DNA from: Pseudomonas sp. ANT_J12
GTDB taxonomy: Bacteria; Pseudomonadota; Gammaproteobacteria; Pseudomonadales; Pseudomonadaceae
Reading direction: 5' to 3'
DNA length: 64,000 nucleotides
Assembly (NCBI RefSeq): GCF_008370045.1
Contig: NZ_VOBN01000005.1
Coordinates: forward strand, 1 to 64,000
Position numbers and translations under genes: made by a program. Positions 25,778-37,589 of this stretch are shown piece by piece; positions within the stretch are counted from its first letter, which is position 1; each line of letters begins with the position of its first letter. A model generated the notes under the pieces. That model did not search any database. It was given only the letters and a program-made list of their open reading frames with translations, and was not told the origin of the DNA.

Positions 25778-26851
25778 ATGGACGGTACTTCTGCAAGTCC
25801 CCAGCGACTGAATGCAGCCCAACGATCAGCCCATATTCGCGAAGTGGTGCTGGCCAGAGGCGTTGAACTGCGAAAACGCTACCCGATTCTCACCCATCAA
25901 GACGCCTTGGGCGCCGGTATCCTGGCCTTCGCCCTGGCCGGGATGATCGGTTCGGCGGCGCTCTACATCACCGGGCACATGGCCGGGTGGGTGTGCCTGC
26001 TGCTCAATGCGTTTTTCGCCTCGTTGACCCACGAACTGGAACACGACCTGATCCACAGCATGTACTTCCGCAAACAACGCGTGCCGCACAACCTGATGAT
26101 GGGCCTGGTCTGGCTGGCGCGGCCGAGCACGATCAACCCGTGGATTCGCCGGCATTTGCACCTCAACCACCACAAGGTCTCCGGCACCGAAACCGACATG
26201 GAAGAACGGGCGATCACCAACGGCGAGCCCTGGGGCATCGCGCGGTTGCTGATGGTGGGCGATAACGTGATGTCGGCGTTTATCCGCATGCTGCGGGCCA
26301 AGACCTGGGCGCACAAGTTCAGCATCATCAAGCGCACGTTGAAGGTCTATGCGCCGCTGGCGCTGGTGCATTGGGGCGCGTGGTATGTGTTTCTCGGCTT
26401 CCATGCCGCCAATGGCATCGCGTCCCTGATGGGCACGTCGATTGAATGGTCGGCGACCACGTTGTCGGTGATGCAGGTGATCGATATCGCAGCGGTGGTG
26501 ATCATTGGGCCGAACGTGTTGCGCACTTTCTGCCTGCACTTTGTCAGCTCGAACATGCATTACTACGGTGATGTGGAACTGGGCAATGTGATCCAGCAAA
26601 CCCAGGTGCTGAACCCGTGGTGGATGTGGCCGATGCAGGCGTTCTGCTTCAACTTCGGCAGCAGCCACGGGATTCATCATTTTGTGGTGAAGGAGCCGTT
26701 CTACATCCGCCAGATGACCGTGCCGGTGGCGCATAAGGTCATGCGCGAGATGGGGGTGAGGTTCAATGATTTCGGGACGTTTGGGCGGGCGAATCGGTTT
26801 GTGCGCAAGGAGGAAGTTCAGGGGCAACCGGTAGAAGGTGTGCGGGTGTGA
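25778..26851 (+). CDS. Membrane fatty acid desaturase/hydroxylase
   Basis: This 357-residue membrane di-iron enzyme has histidine clusters HELEHDLIH (near 88), HLHLNHH (near 126) and GIHHF (near 300), plus four or so hydrophobic segments. It is a different branch from DesA upstream. Family members desaturate or hydroxylate lipid acyl chains or related hydrophobic molecules, so the exact substrate is open. The ATG at 25778 follows an AGAGGATGG-type ribosome site. A divergent AraC regulator suggests induced expression. Confidence 0.85.
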   Translation: MDGTSASPQRLNAAQRSAHIREVVLARGVELRKRYPILTHQDALGAGILAFALAGMIGSAALYITGHMAGWVCLLLNAFFASLTHELEHDLIHSMYFRKQRVPHNLMMGLVWLARPSTINPWIRRHLHLNHHKVSGTETDMEERAITNGEPWGIARLLMVGDNVMSAFIRMLRAKTWAHKFSIIKRTLKVYAPLALVHWGAWYVFLGFHAANGIASLMGTSIEWSATTLSVMQVIDIAAVVIIGPNVLRTFCLHFVSSNMHYYGDVELGNVIQQTQVLNPWWMWPMQAFCFNFGSSHGIHHFVVKEPFYIRQMTVPVAHKVMREMGVRFNDFGTFGRANRFVRKEEVQGQPVEGVRV

Positions 26852-26852
26852 T

Positions 26853-26938
26853 GATCGTTCCCACGCTCTGCGTGGGAATGCCTCACCGGACGCGGAGCGT
26901 CCCTGGCTGCATTCCTTTGCTGCGCGTGGGAACGATCG
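26853..26938. repeat. REP pair, family C
   Basis: Facing units GATCGTTCCCACGC and GCGTGGGAACGATC enclose smaller pairing arms (GGACGC/GCGTCC). The element lies between convergent genes. Confidence 0.9.
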
Positions 26939-26942
26939 GTGG

Positions 26943-29379
<2,437 letters not shown>

Positions 29380-29383
<4 letters not shown>

Positions 29384-30978
29384 GCGTGTCTCCAGCGGGT
29401 CGCGCGGATTTCCAGGCGTTGGCCGATAAGGTTGAGCAGGGCGCCGGTCAGGCCCACCAGGAGCATGCCGGCCATGATCAGGTCCATGCGCAGCAGTTGT
29501 TGCGCGCCGATCATCTGGCTGCCGATGCCGCCGTTGGACGGCATGAAATATTCGGCGCCGATGGTGCCGAGCCAGGCGTAGATCAGGCTCAGGCGCAGGC
29601 CGGCGAAAATCCCTGGCGCAGCACCGGGCAAGACCAGACGGCGCAGGCGCTGGCCGAGATTGAGGCGCAGCACCTGCGCCGCTTCATTGAGCTGCGGCGA
29701 GAGGTTGGCGACGCTGCGTTGGGTGGCGATGAACAGCGGGAAAAACGCGGCGAGGGCGACGAACACCCACTTGGCCAATTCCCCCAGGCCAAACCACGCG
29801 GTGAGCAGTGGCACCCAGGCGAAAATCGCGATCTGGCGGATCGCCGCGAGGGTCGGGCCGAGCACCCGTTCACTGGTGCGCGACAGGCCCAGCAACAAGC
29901 CTAGCGCAAACCCGAGGCCGCCGCCCAACAGCAGACCTCCGAGGGTGCGGCCCAGGCTCAGGGCCATACCGCCGAGCAACGTGCCGTCGAGCAAACCGTG
30001 CCAGGTGGTTGCCAACACGGCCAATGGGCTGACCAGAATATTCGCGTCGATCCACTGCTGATCCGTGGTCACTTGCCACAACGCCAGCAGCGCCAGCGGC
30101 AACAGCCACGGCTGTACCCGCTGCCACCCGGCATAGCGCGGGCCGCGACGAATTTCGGCAGTGGCGGGATGCGGCCAGTGCACGAGTTTTTTATCCAGCA
30201 GACCGATGCCGCGATCCATCGCCACACCGATAAAACCGATCACCACGATCACCACGAACACGATGTCGAGCATGAACAACTGCCGCGCCCAGACCATCAG
30301 GTAGCCGATGCCTTCGCTGGAGGCCAGCAGTTCGACGGCCAGCAACGAGGTCCAACCGGCGGCCAATGCCAACCGTACGCCGGCCATGAAGGCAGGGAGG
30401 GCGGCGGGCAGGATGAGGCGACGGATCAACAAGCGAGTGGGCAGGCGCAGCACGGCGGCGGCTTCGCGCAATTTGGGTTGGGCATCCCGCACGCCAACCA
30501 GGGTGTGCAGGGTCACCGGCACCACGATGGCTTTGACCAGCACCACCAGTTTCAGCACTTCGCCGATGCCGAAAAACACCATGAACAATGGAATCCAGGC
30601 CAGGGTCGGCACTTGCGCCAACCCGGCGAACGTCGGGAATACCAGACGCTCCAGGCGCCGACTGAAACCCAGCGCCGCGCCGAGGATGGCGCCGGCGCTG
30701 ACTCCGGCGAGCAAGCCCCAGAACAGGCGTTGCAGGCTGATCCACAGATGGCTCCACAACTCGCCCTGGGACAGTTCGACCGCGCTGCTCCACACCAGCG
30801 AGGGCGCCGGCAGGATCTGCTCGCTCATCCAGTGATTACGGCTGGCCAGCCACCAGAGGGCGAACAGACTGATGGGCAACAACCAGGGCAACAGGCGTTG
30901 GCTCAGGCTGGGCCAAAGTCGTCGACCGTTGAGCGGCGGGGCGGCCAGCGGCAGGCTGAGAAGGGAAACACGGGCCAT
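29380..30978 (-). CDS. atsB: Sulfate-ester ABC transporter, fused double permease
   Basis: This 532-residue inner-membrane protein consists of two BPD-type permease domains in tandem (about 30-270 and 280-530). Each has its own EAA-like loop: LREAAAVLRLPTRLLIRRLILPAAL near 170 and LNEAAQVLRLNLGQRLRRLVLPGA near 440. Most SsuC/TauC permeases are half this size and work as dimers, so the fusion is characteristic of AtsB. It is the first gene of atsBCA and is divergent from atsR. Confidence 0.92.
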
Positions 30979-31001
30979 GGATGACCTCCGTTTTTGACCT
31001 T

Positions 31002-31093
31002 TGTAGGAGCGAGGCTTGCCCGCGAAGGCGCAGTGTCAGTCACCATAAATGTTGGATGTACTAACGCTTTCGCGGGCAAGCCTCGCTCCTACA
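31002..31093. repeat. REP pair, family B, in the atsB-atsR gap
   Basis: Facing TGTAGGAGCGAGGCTTGCCC units enclose 50 unrelated bases. It sits just upstream of atsB, an unusual place because most copies here lie at 3' ends. It may therefore separate the atsB promoter from the AT-rich control region beside atsR. Confidence 0.9.
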
Positions 31094-31261
31094 GGTCTTC
31101 GGTGTATGCGAAATCGATCTATAAAAAATTGAATCAATGCTATTGAGAGATAAGCCAAGCCATTTAAGGCCTCCAGCCCACACGCATCCAATGCATTCGA
31201 AGAATATTTTCGATGCTGTTTATGCATACCCGCCCAAGACACCCGCGTTGCCTGGCATAGA

Positions 31262-31300
31262 TCTAAAAGCTATAAAAATGTGAATTTATAGTATTTAAGT
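31262..31300 (+). promoter_or_regulatory. atsR control region with CTATAAA inverted repeat
   Basis: CTATAAA-N8-TTTATAG (31270-31291) is a perfect 7-bp dyad in AT-rich DNA about 70 bases before the atsR start. Length and composition suit a LysR-type activator such as CysB or SftR. Confidence 0.45.
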
Positions 31301-31361
31301 GCTGGGCCCGATTCAGCCTACGTTCTGCTCCTCAACGCCGTCGCCACCAGGAGCCGCACCC

Positions 31362-32375
31362 ATGAATCGTCCCTTCAAACGTGTCATCAGTCTGTTCGCC
31401 ATCCCGGCCCTGGCGGGGTTGCTGGCGTTTACCGCCCACGCCGATGAACTCAAGGAAATCAGGATCGCCGTGCCCGACCTCAGCGCCGGTACGCAACACA
31501 GTGGCGGCGGCATAGCGGATGTATTGCGCGACCAGCAGATCTACGAAAAAGCCTTCGCCGATCAGGGCATCAAGATTCAGTGGAGCTTCTTCAAGGGCGC
31601 CGGTCCGGTGATCAACGAAGCGTTCGCCAACGGTCAGGTGGACCTGGCTTACCTCGGCGATTTGGCGGCGATCATCGGCAAGTCCAACGGTTTGGACACG
31701 CGGCTGCTCAGCGCCTCCGCGCGCGGGGTGAAACAGTATCTGGGCGTGGTGCCCGGTTCGGGGATCAAGACCCTGCAAGACCTCAAGGGCAAACGCGTGG
31801 CGATCTTCCGTGGCACCGCCACGCAGTTGTCGTTCGATGCGGCGCTGGCCAGCCAGGGTTTGAGCGAGAAGGACGTGAAGGTGATCAACCTGGACTTCAA
31901 CGGTGCGGTGGCGGCGTTGGCGGCCAAGCAGATCGATGCGTCGTGGGGCAGCTCCGGGTTGACCGCGCTGCGGGCCAAGGGCTTGGCCGAGTTGCCGTTG
32001 AACACCAAAGATTTGGGCGGCGCCGGCAGTATTCAGAGTGTGCTGGTGGGCACCGGAAAGTTTGTCGACGAGCATCCCGACGTCGTCGCAAAACTGTTGA
32101 AAGCGCAGCAGCAAGCAGTGGAGTGGCTGACCCAGGACAGCAACAAGGACGCGTACATCCAGTTGGTGTCAGGGCTGGCGAGTTATCCACCGCTGATTCT
32201 TCAGCAGGATTTGCAGGATCAGAAATTGAGCGAAGTATTCCCCTCGACCCTGGACCCGGTATTCCTCGGGAAATTGCAGGATGCGGTGGATCTGGCTTCG
32301 CAGCAGAAGCTGATTCGCAAGCCGTTCAAGGTGACGGATTGGGTGGTGCCGGAGTTGGCGGCTGCCGAGCTTTGA
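31362..32375 (+). CDS. atsR: Sulfate-ester periplasmic binding protein
   Basis: This 337-residue binding protein belongs to the SsuA/TauA/AtsR group. A signal peptide covers about 1-28 (TAHA before DELKEI). The mature part shows the aliphatic-sulfonate-binding pattern, with GPVINEAFANGQVDLAYLGD and GKRVAIFRGTATQLSFDAAL. The ATG follows ACCAGGAGC. It is transcribed divergently from atsBCA, the order I recall from P. putida S-313. Confidence 0.92.
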   Translation: MNRPFKRVISLFAIPALAGLLAFTAHADELKEIRIAVPDLSAGTQHSGGGIADVLRDQQIYEKAFADQGIKIQWSFFKGAGPVINEAFANGQVDLAYLGDLAAIIGKSNGLDTRLLSASARGVKQYLGVVPGSGIKTLQDLKGKRVAIFRGTATQLSFDAALASQGLSEKDVKVINLDFNGAVAALAAKQIDASWGSSGLTALRAKGLAELPLNTKDLGGAGSIQSVLVGTGKFVDEHPDVVAKLLKAQQQAVEWLTQDSNKDAYIQLVSGLASYPPLILQQDLQDQKLSEVFPSTLDPVFLGKLQDAVDLASQQKLIRKPFKVTDWVVPELAAAEL

Positions 32376-32385
32376 TATGAACACC

Positions 32386-32517
32386 TGTGGCGAGGGAGCT
32401 TGCTCCCGTTCGGCTGCGTAGCAGTCGTATTCCGGTGATCGCTTTGCTTTGCGGGTCATCGCGTTGGCTGGTTTGGGACCGCTTCGCGGTCCAGCGGGAG
32501 CAAGCTCCCTCGCCACA
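32386..32517. repeat. REP pair, family A
   Basis: TGTGGCGAGGGAGCTTGCTC arms face each other between the convergent atsR and LysR genes. The middle also pairs (GACCGCTTCGCGGTC). Confidence 0.9.
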
Positions 32518-32524
32518 AATGCAT

Positions 32525-33460
32525 TCAAACCGCGACAGCGATCTGCTGTTTATCCACCGCCACCAACGTCTCGATCATCGCCCGCGCCGCCGGCGACAAC
32601 CGGAACCCGGTGCGGCTGACAATCCCGCATCGCGCATTCATGCTCTCGACGTTCTGCGGCAAATTGCGCCAGTGCAGCAGCACCAGCGAACCCTGGGCAA
32701 TGTCCTCGACAAACGCCTCTTCGGTGCCAATGCCAATCGCATTCGACTGCAACACAATCTTCACCAGCGCCGGAAAGTGCTCGGTCTCGATGGTCGGTGA
32801 AAAATCCATCCGCCCACTGAGGTTCGCCAGCAGTTTGCGGATGCCCGGCGGGATCAATGTGGTCGCCAGCGGATAGTCGAACATGTCATTGGTGGACAGG
32901 CTGTCCTTGACCAGCAGTGGATGCCCCGGCCGGCAGAAAAACACCCCGCGCTTGGGTGTCAGGGCCTGGGTCTGGAAGTTCGGGTCGGCCTCGAAATGAC
33001 GGATGTCGGCGATGAAGAATTCGATCTCATCCCGGGTCAATGCGCGGCTGAGTTTTTCCCAGTTATCCACCTGAAAACAGGTGCGCACTTTCGGGTGGGC
33101 GTTGATGAATTGCGCCACCGCATCCGGCACCAGTTTCACCGCCGGTGCCGGGCCGCAGCCGAAGCGCAGTTCGCCGGCGTCGAGCTTGGTCATCTGCGTC
33201 ACTTCGGCGTTGAGCAACGCCGCGCCTTGCACCAGGGTCAGGGCATGTTGCAGCACCACCTGACCCTCGGGCGTGGGGCGCAGATCCTTGTTGCCTCGGT
33301 CCACCAGCACGCAACCGAATTCTTGCTCCAGCCCTTGGATACTGCGGCTGAACGCCGGTTGAGTAATGCCCATGGCGTCGGCCGCGCGGACAAAACTACG
33401 GTGCTCGTTAAGGGCGATGAAGTAGCGCAACTGGCGAAGATCCATATGCTTTTCCGGCAT
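32525..33460 (-). CDS. LysR-family regulator divergent from atsK
   Basis: This 311-residue LysR protein has an N-terminal winged helix (about 6-65, LRQLRYFIALNEHRSFVRAA ... QPAFSRSIQGLEQ) and an inducer-binding domain. An ATG five codons in is an equally good start and gives the usual MDLRQLRYF terminus. It faces atsK across a 170-base AT-rich gap and probably controls it. It is a clear paralogue of the LysR gene at 36480. One of the two should be SftR, the sulfate-ester regulator known from P. putida S-313. Confidence 0.88.
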   Translation of the reverse strand: MPEKHMDLRQLRYFIALNEHRSFVRAADAMGITQPAFSRSIQGLEQEFGCVLVDRGNKDLRPTPEGQVVLQHALTLVQGAALLNAEVTQMTKLDAGELRFGCGPAPAVKLVPDAVAQFINAHPKVRTCFQVDNWEKLSRALTRDEIEFFIADIRHFEADPNFQTQALTPKRGVFFCRPGHPLLVKDSLSTNDMFDYPLATTLIPPGIRKLLANLSGRMDFSPTIETEHFPALVKIVLQSNAIGIGTEEAFVEDIAQGSLVLLHWRNLPQNVESMNARCGIVSRTGFRLSPAARAMIETLVAVDKQQIAVAV

Positions 33461-33628
33461 CCTAAAAATAGCTCGAAGGCATTTGCGACGAGGGTTGTTT
33501 GAGGTTTTAAATGCAAGCTCTTATTCCGTCAACGAAGCATGTGAATATCTATTAGACCTAAATTGAATATAGATAGAGCAATGTTTAGTTGCCGTTCAAC
33601 CGTTAGCAGTCCGATCGAGGGTCTACCC
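33461..33628. promoter_or_regulatory. Divergent LysR-atsK promoter region
   Basis: AT-rich DNA between divergent genes. It contains TTATTCC-N3-AACGAAG at 33521-33536, a motif also found in two other sulfur-gene promoters here (43019 and, reversed, 45049). TATAGA and TAAATTGAATAT segments near 33555-33575 could be part of the atsK promoter. Confidence 0.45.
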
Positions 33629-34534
33629 ATGAGCAATGCCGCTTTAGCTGTAAAACCCGCTGTTCACGCGCTTGAAATCCATCCGGTGGCCGGTCGGATC
33701 GGCGCCGAGATCCGCGGCGTGCAACTTTCCGGTGAGCTGGACGCCGGCACCGTCGAAGCGATCCAGCAAGCGCTGGTGCAGTACAAAGTCGTGTTCTTCC
33801 GCGAGCAGACCCAACTCGACGATCAGAGCCAGGAAGCCTTCGCCCACTTGCTCGGCGAACCGGTGGCGCACCCGACCGTACCGGTGCGCGACGGCACCCG
33901 TTACCTGCTGGAACTGGACGGCGCGGAAGGCCAGCGCGCCAACTCCTGGCACACCGACGTAACCTTCGTCGACGCCTACCCGAAAGCCTCGATCCTGCGC
34001 TCGGTAGTGGCCCCGGCGTTCGGTGGCGACACCTTCTGGGCCAATACCGCCACCGCCTACAACGAACTGGCGCCGGAGCTGCGAGAACTGGCGGACAAAC
34101 TCACCGCCGTGCACAGCAACGAATACGACTACGCCGGGGCCAAGCCCGACGTGTCGGCGGAGAAGCTGGAGCGCTACCGCAAGATCTTCACCTCCACCGT
34201 CTACGAAACCGAGCATCCGGTAGTGCGCGTGCACCCGATCAGCGGCGAGAAGAGCTTGCTGCTGGGGCACTTTGTGAAGCGCATCAAGGGCTACTCCCAA
34301 GCGGATTCGGCACATTTGTTTGGCCTGTTGCAAAGCCATGTCACGCGCCTGGAAAACACCGTGCGCTGGCGCTGGAAGGCGGGTGATGTGGCGATCTGGG
34401 ATAACCGTTCGACCCAGCATTACGCGGTGGATGACTATGGGACGCAGGACCGGATCGTGCGGCGGGTGACGTTGAAGGGTGAAGTGCCGGTGGGCGTGGC
34501 GGGGCAGCGGAGTCAGACCATCAAAGGGATTTGA
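33629..34534 (+). CDS. atsK: Alkylsulfatase, 2-oxoglutarate-dependent dioxygenase
   Basis: This 301-residue non-heme Fe(II) enzyme splits alkyl sulfate esters oxidatively into aldehyde and sulfate, using 2-oxoglutarate and oxygen. The iron ligands are His108 and Asp110 (SWHTDVTF) and a distal His in STQHYAVDDYG near 264. The 2-oxoglutarate Arg is in RIVRRVTL. These positions match AtsK of P. putida S-313 as I recall, and much of the sequence matches too. It belongs to the TauD superfamily. A GAGGGTCT ribosome site precedes the ATG. Confidence 0.93.
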   Translation: MSNAALAVKPAVHALEIHPVAGRIGAEIRGVQLSGELDAGTVEAIQQALVQYKVVFFREQTQLDDQSQEAFAHLLGEPVAHPTVPVRDGTRYLLELDGAEGQRANSWHTDVTFVDAYPKASILRSVVAPAFGGDTFWANTATAYNELAPELRELADKLTAVHSNEYDYAGAKPDVSAEKLERYRKIFTSTVYETEHPVVRVHPISGEKSLLLGHFVKRIKGYSQADSAHLFGLLQSHVTRLENTVRWRWKAGDVAIWDNRSTQHYAVDDYGTQDRIVRRVTLKGEVPVGVAGQRSQTIKGI

Positions 34535-34550
34535 GGCCGAGCACCTACTC

Positions 34551-34643
34551 TGTGGCGAGGGAGCTTGCTCCCGCTGGGCCGCGAAGCGGCCCCAAAAAAA
34601 GGGACTGCTGCGCAGTCCAGCGGGAGCAAGCTCCCTCGCCACA
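34551..34643. repeat. REP pair, family A
   Basis: A 93-base inverted repeat with TGTGGCGAGGGAGCTTGCTC arms and the inner pairs GCCGCGAAGCGGC and GACTGCTGCGCAGTC, between convergent genes. Confidence 0.92.
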
Positions 34644-34650
34644 ATATGGG

Positions 34651-36267
34651 TTACCACACGCCGATCTGCACCAACTTCTCGATCTGCGGCTCGCCATACC
34701 GAAACCGCTGCCCGCGCAGATCAATCTCCTGATGACTGATGGTGGTGCGCCGTTTCAACCCGCGCACCCACTCAAACAGATACCCCGCATGCTCTTCGCG
34801 AACGGCGGCAAACGCCGGGTCCGCGCCCAGATCGCGCAACTCCTGCGGGTCATTCAGCAAATCAAACAGCTGCGGCCGAAACCCGTCATACGCCAGGTAT
34901 TTCCAGCGCTCGCTGCGCACCATGGTCATGCGGCAACGGTCGATGGGTTGCGCCAGACGCTCCCGCGCCGGGGCCTGGAAGGCGTAGTCGTATTCGCTGA
35001 TCGCATAGCGGCGCCAGTCGGTTTTCACGCCATGCAGCAACGGGATTAGCGAGCGTCCTTCGAGCCGGTGATCCGCGCTCGGCAAACCCAGTGCCTCAAG
35101 AAAGGTCGGCAGCGCATCAATGGTTTCCACCAGCCGATCGTCCACCGATCCCCGGGTGCCATCCGCCGCCGCTCGCGGGTCGCGCACGATCAACGGAATC
35201 CCCACGGCCGGGTCCAGCAAAAACTCTTTTTCCCCCAGGTAATGATCGCCGAGGAAGTCGCCGTGATCGCTGGTGAACACGATCAGCGTGTCGTCCCAGC
35301 GCCCGTTGCTCTGCAGAACATCAAACAATCGCCCGAGCTGATCATCGACCTGTTTGATCAGCCCCATGTAGGTTGGCACCACGTTCAACCGCACCTCATC
35401 CCGGGAGAAATTCAGGCTCTCTTCGTGTTGGCGAAACGCGTTGTACACCGGGTGATCGCTCTCCTCGCCAAGCGCTGCGCGCACCGGTTCAATCACCTGC
35501 GTGGCGCCATACAGCGCGTGATACGGCGCCGGGGCGATGTAGGGCCAGTGCGGTTTGATGTACGACAGGTGCAGGCACCACGGCTGCTCGCCTTGCTCGG
35601 CGATGAAGTCGATGGCGCGGTCGGTGGTGTAGACGGTTTCTGAATGCTGCTCGGGGACGCGTGCGGGGAGATGGGCGTTGCGCATTTTCCAGCCGCTGAG
35701 GATTTCGCCCTTGGCGCCTTCGGCGGCGTTGGCCCAGTCGTGCCACGGATTACGACCGTCGAAACCGTGGTCACGCAGGTAATGGGTGTAGGGCGCGGAC
35801 TCGCGTTTGTCGTCGAACAGTGGGTCGTCGGGGAAGATGCCGTCGTGGCGGAAAAAGGCTTCGAAACCCACCTCGTTCAACACGTCGGCCTGCTCGCTGG
35901 AAGGATCGATCGCCAGCCGTTGCAAGGCATCCAGATTAGGCGTGGCGTGGGTCTTGCCCACCAGCGCGGTACGGATGCCATGCGGGCGCAGATAGTCACC
36001 GATGGTCAGTTCTTCCAGGGGCAACGGCACGGCGTTCCACGCCACTTGATGGCTGCTGACATAGCGCCCGGTGTAGGCCGACATCCGCGACGGCCCGCAG
36101 ATTGTGCCTTGGGTGTAGGCGCGGCTGAAACGCACGCCAGCGGCGGCCAGGCGATCGATATTCGGCGTGTGTAAATGCGGGTGGCCGTAGCACGACAGGT
36201 AATCGCGGCGCAGTTGATCGCACATGATGTACAGCACGTTGCGCACGGGGTTTTGGGTGTTGGGCAT
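34651..36267 (-). CDS. Sulfatase / phosphonate monoester hydrolase-like enzyme
   Basis: From the ATG at 36265-36267 this gives 538 residues of the alkaline phosphatase/sulfatase superfamily. Metal-ligand motif IMCDQLRRDYL lies near 14-24. The CGPSR motif places the formylglycine Cys at 57, the position I recall for Rhizobium phosphonate monoester hydrolase. GKTH, TSDHGDFLGDH and YRR/RYAISEYDY segments fit. It has no signal peptide. It may hydrolyse sulfate esters, given the neighbours, or be promiscuous on phosphonates and phosphodiesters. The longer frame to 36393 lacks a ribosome site. Confidence 0.82.
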   Translation of the reverse strand: MPNTQNPVRNVLYIMCDQLRRDYLSCYGHPHLHTPNIDRLAAAGVRFSRAYTQGTICGPSRMSAYTGRYVSSHQVAWNAVPLPLEELTIGDYLRPHGIRTALVGKTHATPNLDALQRLAIDPSSEQADVLNEVGFEAFFRHDGIFPDDPLFDDKRESAPYTHYLRDHGFDGRNPWHDWANAAEGAKGEILSGWKMRNAHLPARVPEQHSETVYTTDRAIDFIAEQGEQPWCLHLSYIKPHWPYIAPAPYHALYGATQVIEPVRAALGEESDHPVYNAFRQHEESLNFSRDEVRLNVVPTYMGLIKQVDDQLGRLFDVLQSNGRWDDTLIVFTSDHGDFLGDHYLGEKEFLLDPAVGIPLIVRDPRAAADGTRGSVDDRLVETIDALPTFLEALGLPSADHRLEGRSLIPLLHGVKTDWRRYAISEYDYAFQAPARERLAQPIDRCRMTMVRSERWKYLAYDGFRPQLFDLLNDPQELRDLGADPAFAAVREEHAGYLFEWVRGLKRRTTISHQEIDLRGQRFRYGEPQIEKLVQIGVW

Positions 36268-36380
36268 GGGGTTCACCGATCGGAAGACAGGCGAGGGTTT
36301 TCGCTGGTTGGACGGGGTAGAGGCAAGTGCATTTGAGGAATGGGTTTTATGCAGCGGGTGCATCGTTGGCCGGACAGACG

Positions 36381-36471
36381 CCTTCGCGGGCAAGCCTCGC
36401 TCCTACAGGGGCGGGTTGATCCCGATATTGGCGCGACCCCAATCCTGTAGGAGCGAGGCTTGCCCGCGAAG
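36381..36471. repeat. REP pair, family B
   Basis: Facing TTCGCGGGCAAGCCTCGCTC units lie between two minus-strand genes, 3' of the LysR gene and 5' of the sulfatase. Confidence 0.9.
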
Positions 36472-36479
36472 AGGCCCGA

Positions 36480-37424
36480 TCAGACAGCGAGATTCTCCAG
36501 CGAACACACCTCCTCATCCACCGCATCAATCGCCTTGATCTGCGCAATCATCGCCTCGGCCAACGGCGACAAGCGATACCCGGCGCGGCTGACAATCCCG
36601 TACCGCGTGTACAACTCCTCCAGATCATCCGCCAGCCCATCGATCTTCAAACACACCAATTCACCTCTGGCCAAATGCAGCGCATCTGAATAAGCACCGA
36701 CAATCCCGATGGCATCCGAACGCATCACCACGCTCAGCAAGCTGGAGCTGTTTTCACATTCCACATTCGGCGTGAAATCCGGGCGGCCACTCAAGTCGAC
36801 GATGACTTTGCGCAGGTTTGGCGGGCGGATGGTCACGGCCATCGGGTAGCTCATCAATTCCGCCGCGCTGACGCTTTCACGCGCCGCCAAAGGATGCCCG
36901 GCGCGGCAGCAGAAATGCCATTTGCGCGGGCGCAGGCGTTGAGTCAGGTAGTCCGGGTCGGCTTCGAAATAGCGGGTGTCCGCGACAAAGAATTCGAACT
37001 CCTCACTCAGCAATCGCTTGCTCAGGCTCTGCCAATCGTCCACCTGAAACTGCACCCGCGCTTTCGGATAGCGCCCGATAAAACTGCCGATGGCTCGGGG
37101 GATCAACCCCGCCGCCGGTGCAGGGCCGCAACCGAAGCGCAACTCCCCGGCCTCCAGGCCATTGAACTGGCTGATCTCGTTGGCCATCTGCTGCGCGCCG
37201 CTGACCAGGCGCCGTGCATGTTCGAGCAATACCTGGCCCTGTTTGGTCGGCGCCAGGTCCTTGCGGCCGCGATCCACCAACTGACAACCGACGCTGTGTT
37301 CCAGGGCCTGGATGCTGCGGCTGAACGCCGATTGCGAGAGGTTCACCGCCAAGGCGCCCGCGACAAAACTGCGCTGGTCGGCGAGGGCGATGAAGTGGCG
37401 GAGTTGGCGCAAATCGATATGCAT
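36480..37424 (-). CDS. LysR-family regulator divergent from the TonB-dependent receptor (SftR-like)
   Basis: This 314-residue LysR protein begins MHIDLRQLRHF. The winged helix covers about 4-63 (QSAFSRSIQALEH), followed by an inducer domain with AGELRFGCGPAPA near 98. It shares long stretches with the LysR gene at 32525, including that motif and the FFVADTRYFEADP region, so the two are paralogues. It is divergent from the receptor at 37590, the arrangement reported for sftR-sftP in P. putida S-313. I therefore favour this one as the SftR counterpart. Confidence 0.88.
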   Translation of the reverse strand: MHIDLRQLRHFIALADQRSFVAGALAVNLSQSAFSRSIQALEHSVGCQLVDRGRKDLAPTKQGQVLLEHARRLVSGAQQMANEISQFNGLEAGELRFGCGPAPAAGLIPRAIGSFIGRYPKARVQFQVDDWQSLSKRLLSEEFEFFVADTRYFEADPDYLTQRLRPRKWHFCCRAGHPLAARESVSAAELMSYPMAVTIRPPNLRKVIVDLSGRPDFTPNVECENSSSLLSVVMRSDAIGIVGAYSDALHLARGELVCLKIDGLADDLEELYTRYGIVSRAGYRLSPLAEAMIAQIKAIDAVDEEVCSLENLAV

Positions 37425-37589
37425 TTTTCACATAAAAAATATCGGGCGAATGCATTGGATATGCATCGGGTGGACTCCTTATAAAGGCAATCTCTTATGC
37501 AGTAAATCTTTGTAAAAACATAAATAAATAACTTAAAAGAATATGCACTGCTGAATGTCACTGCGTGTTTTTTGACCAGGAGCCGCCCC
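37425..37589. promoter_or_regulatory. Divergent LysR-receptor promoter region
   Basis: This 165-base AT-rich gap has ATGCAT repeated at 37451 and 37460 (GAATGCATTGGATATGCAT). A short palindrome CCTTATAAAGG lies near 37477-37487, and an A/T tract follows before the receptor's AGGAGC ribosome site. LysR-type sites are expected here. Confidence 0.4.
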
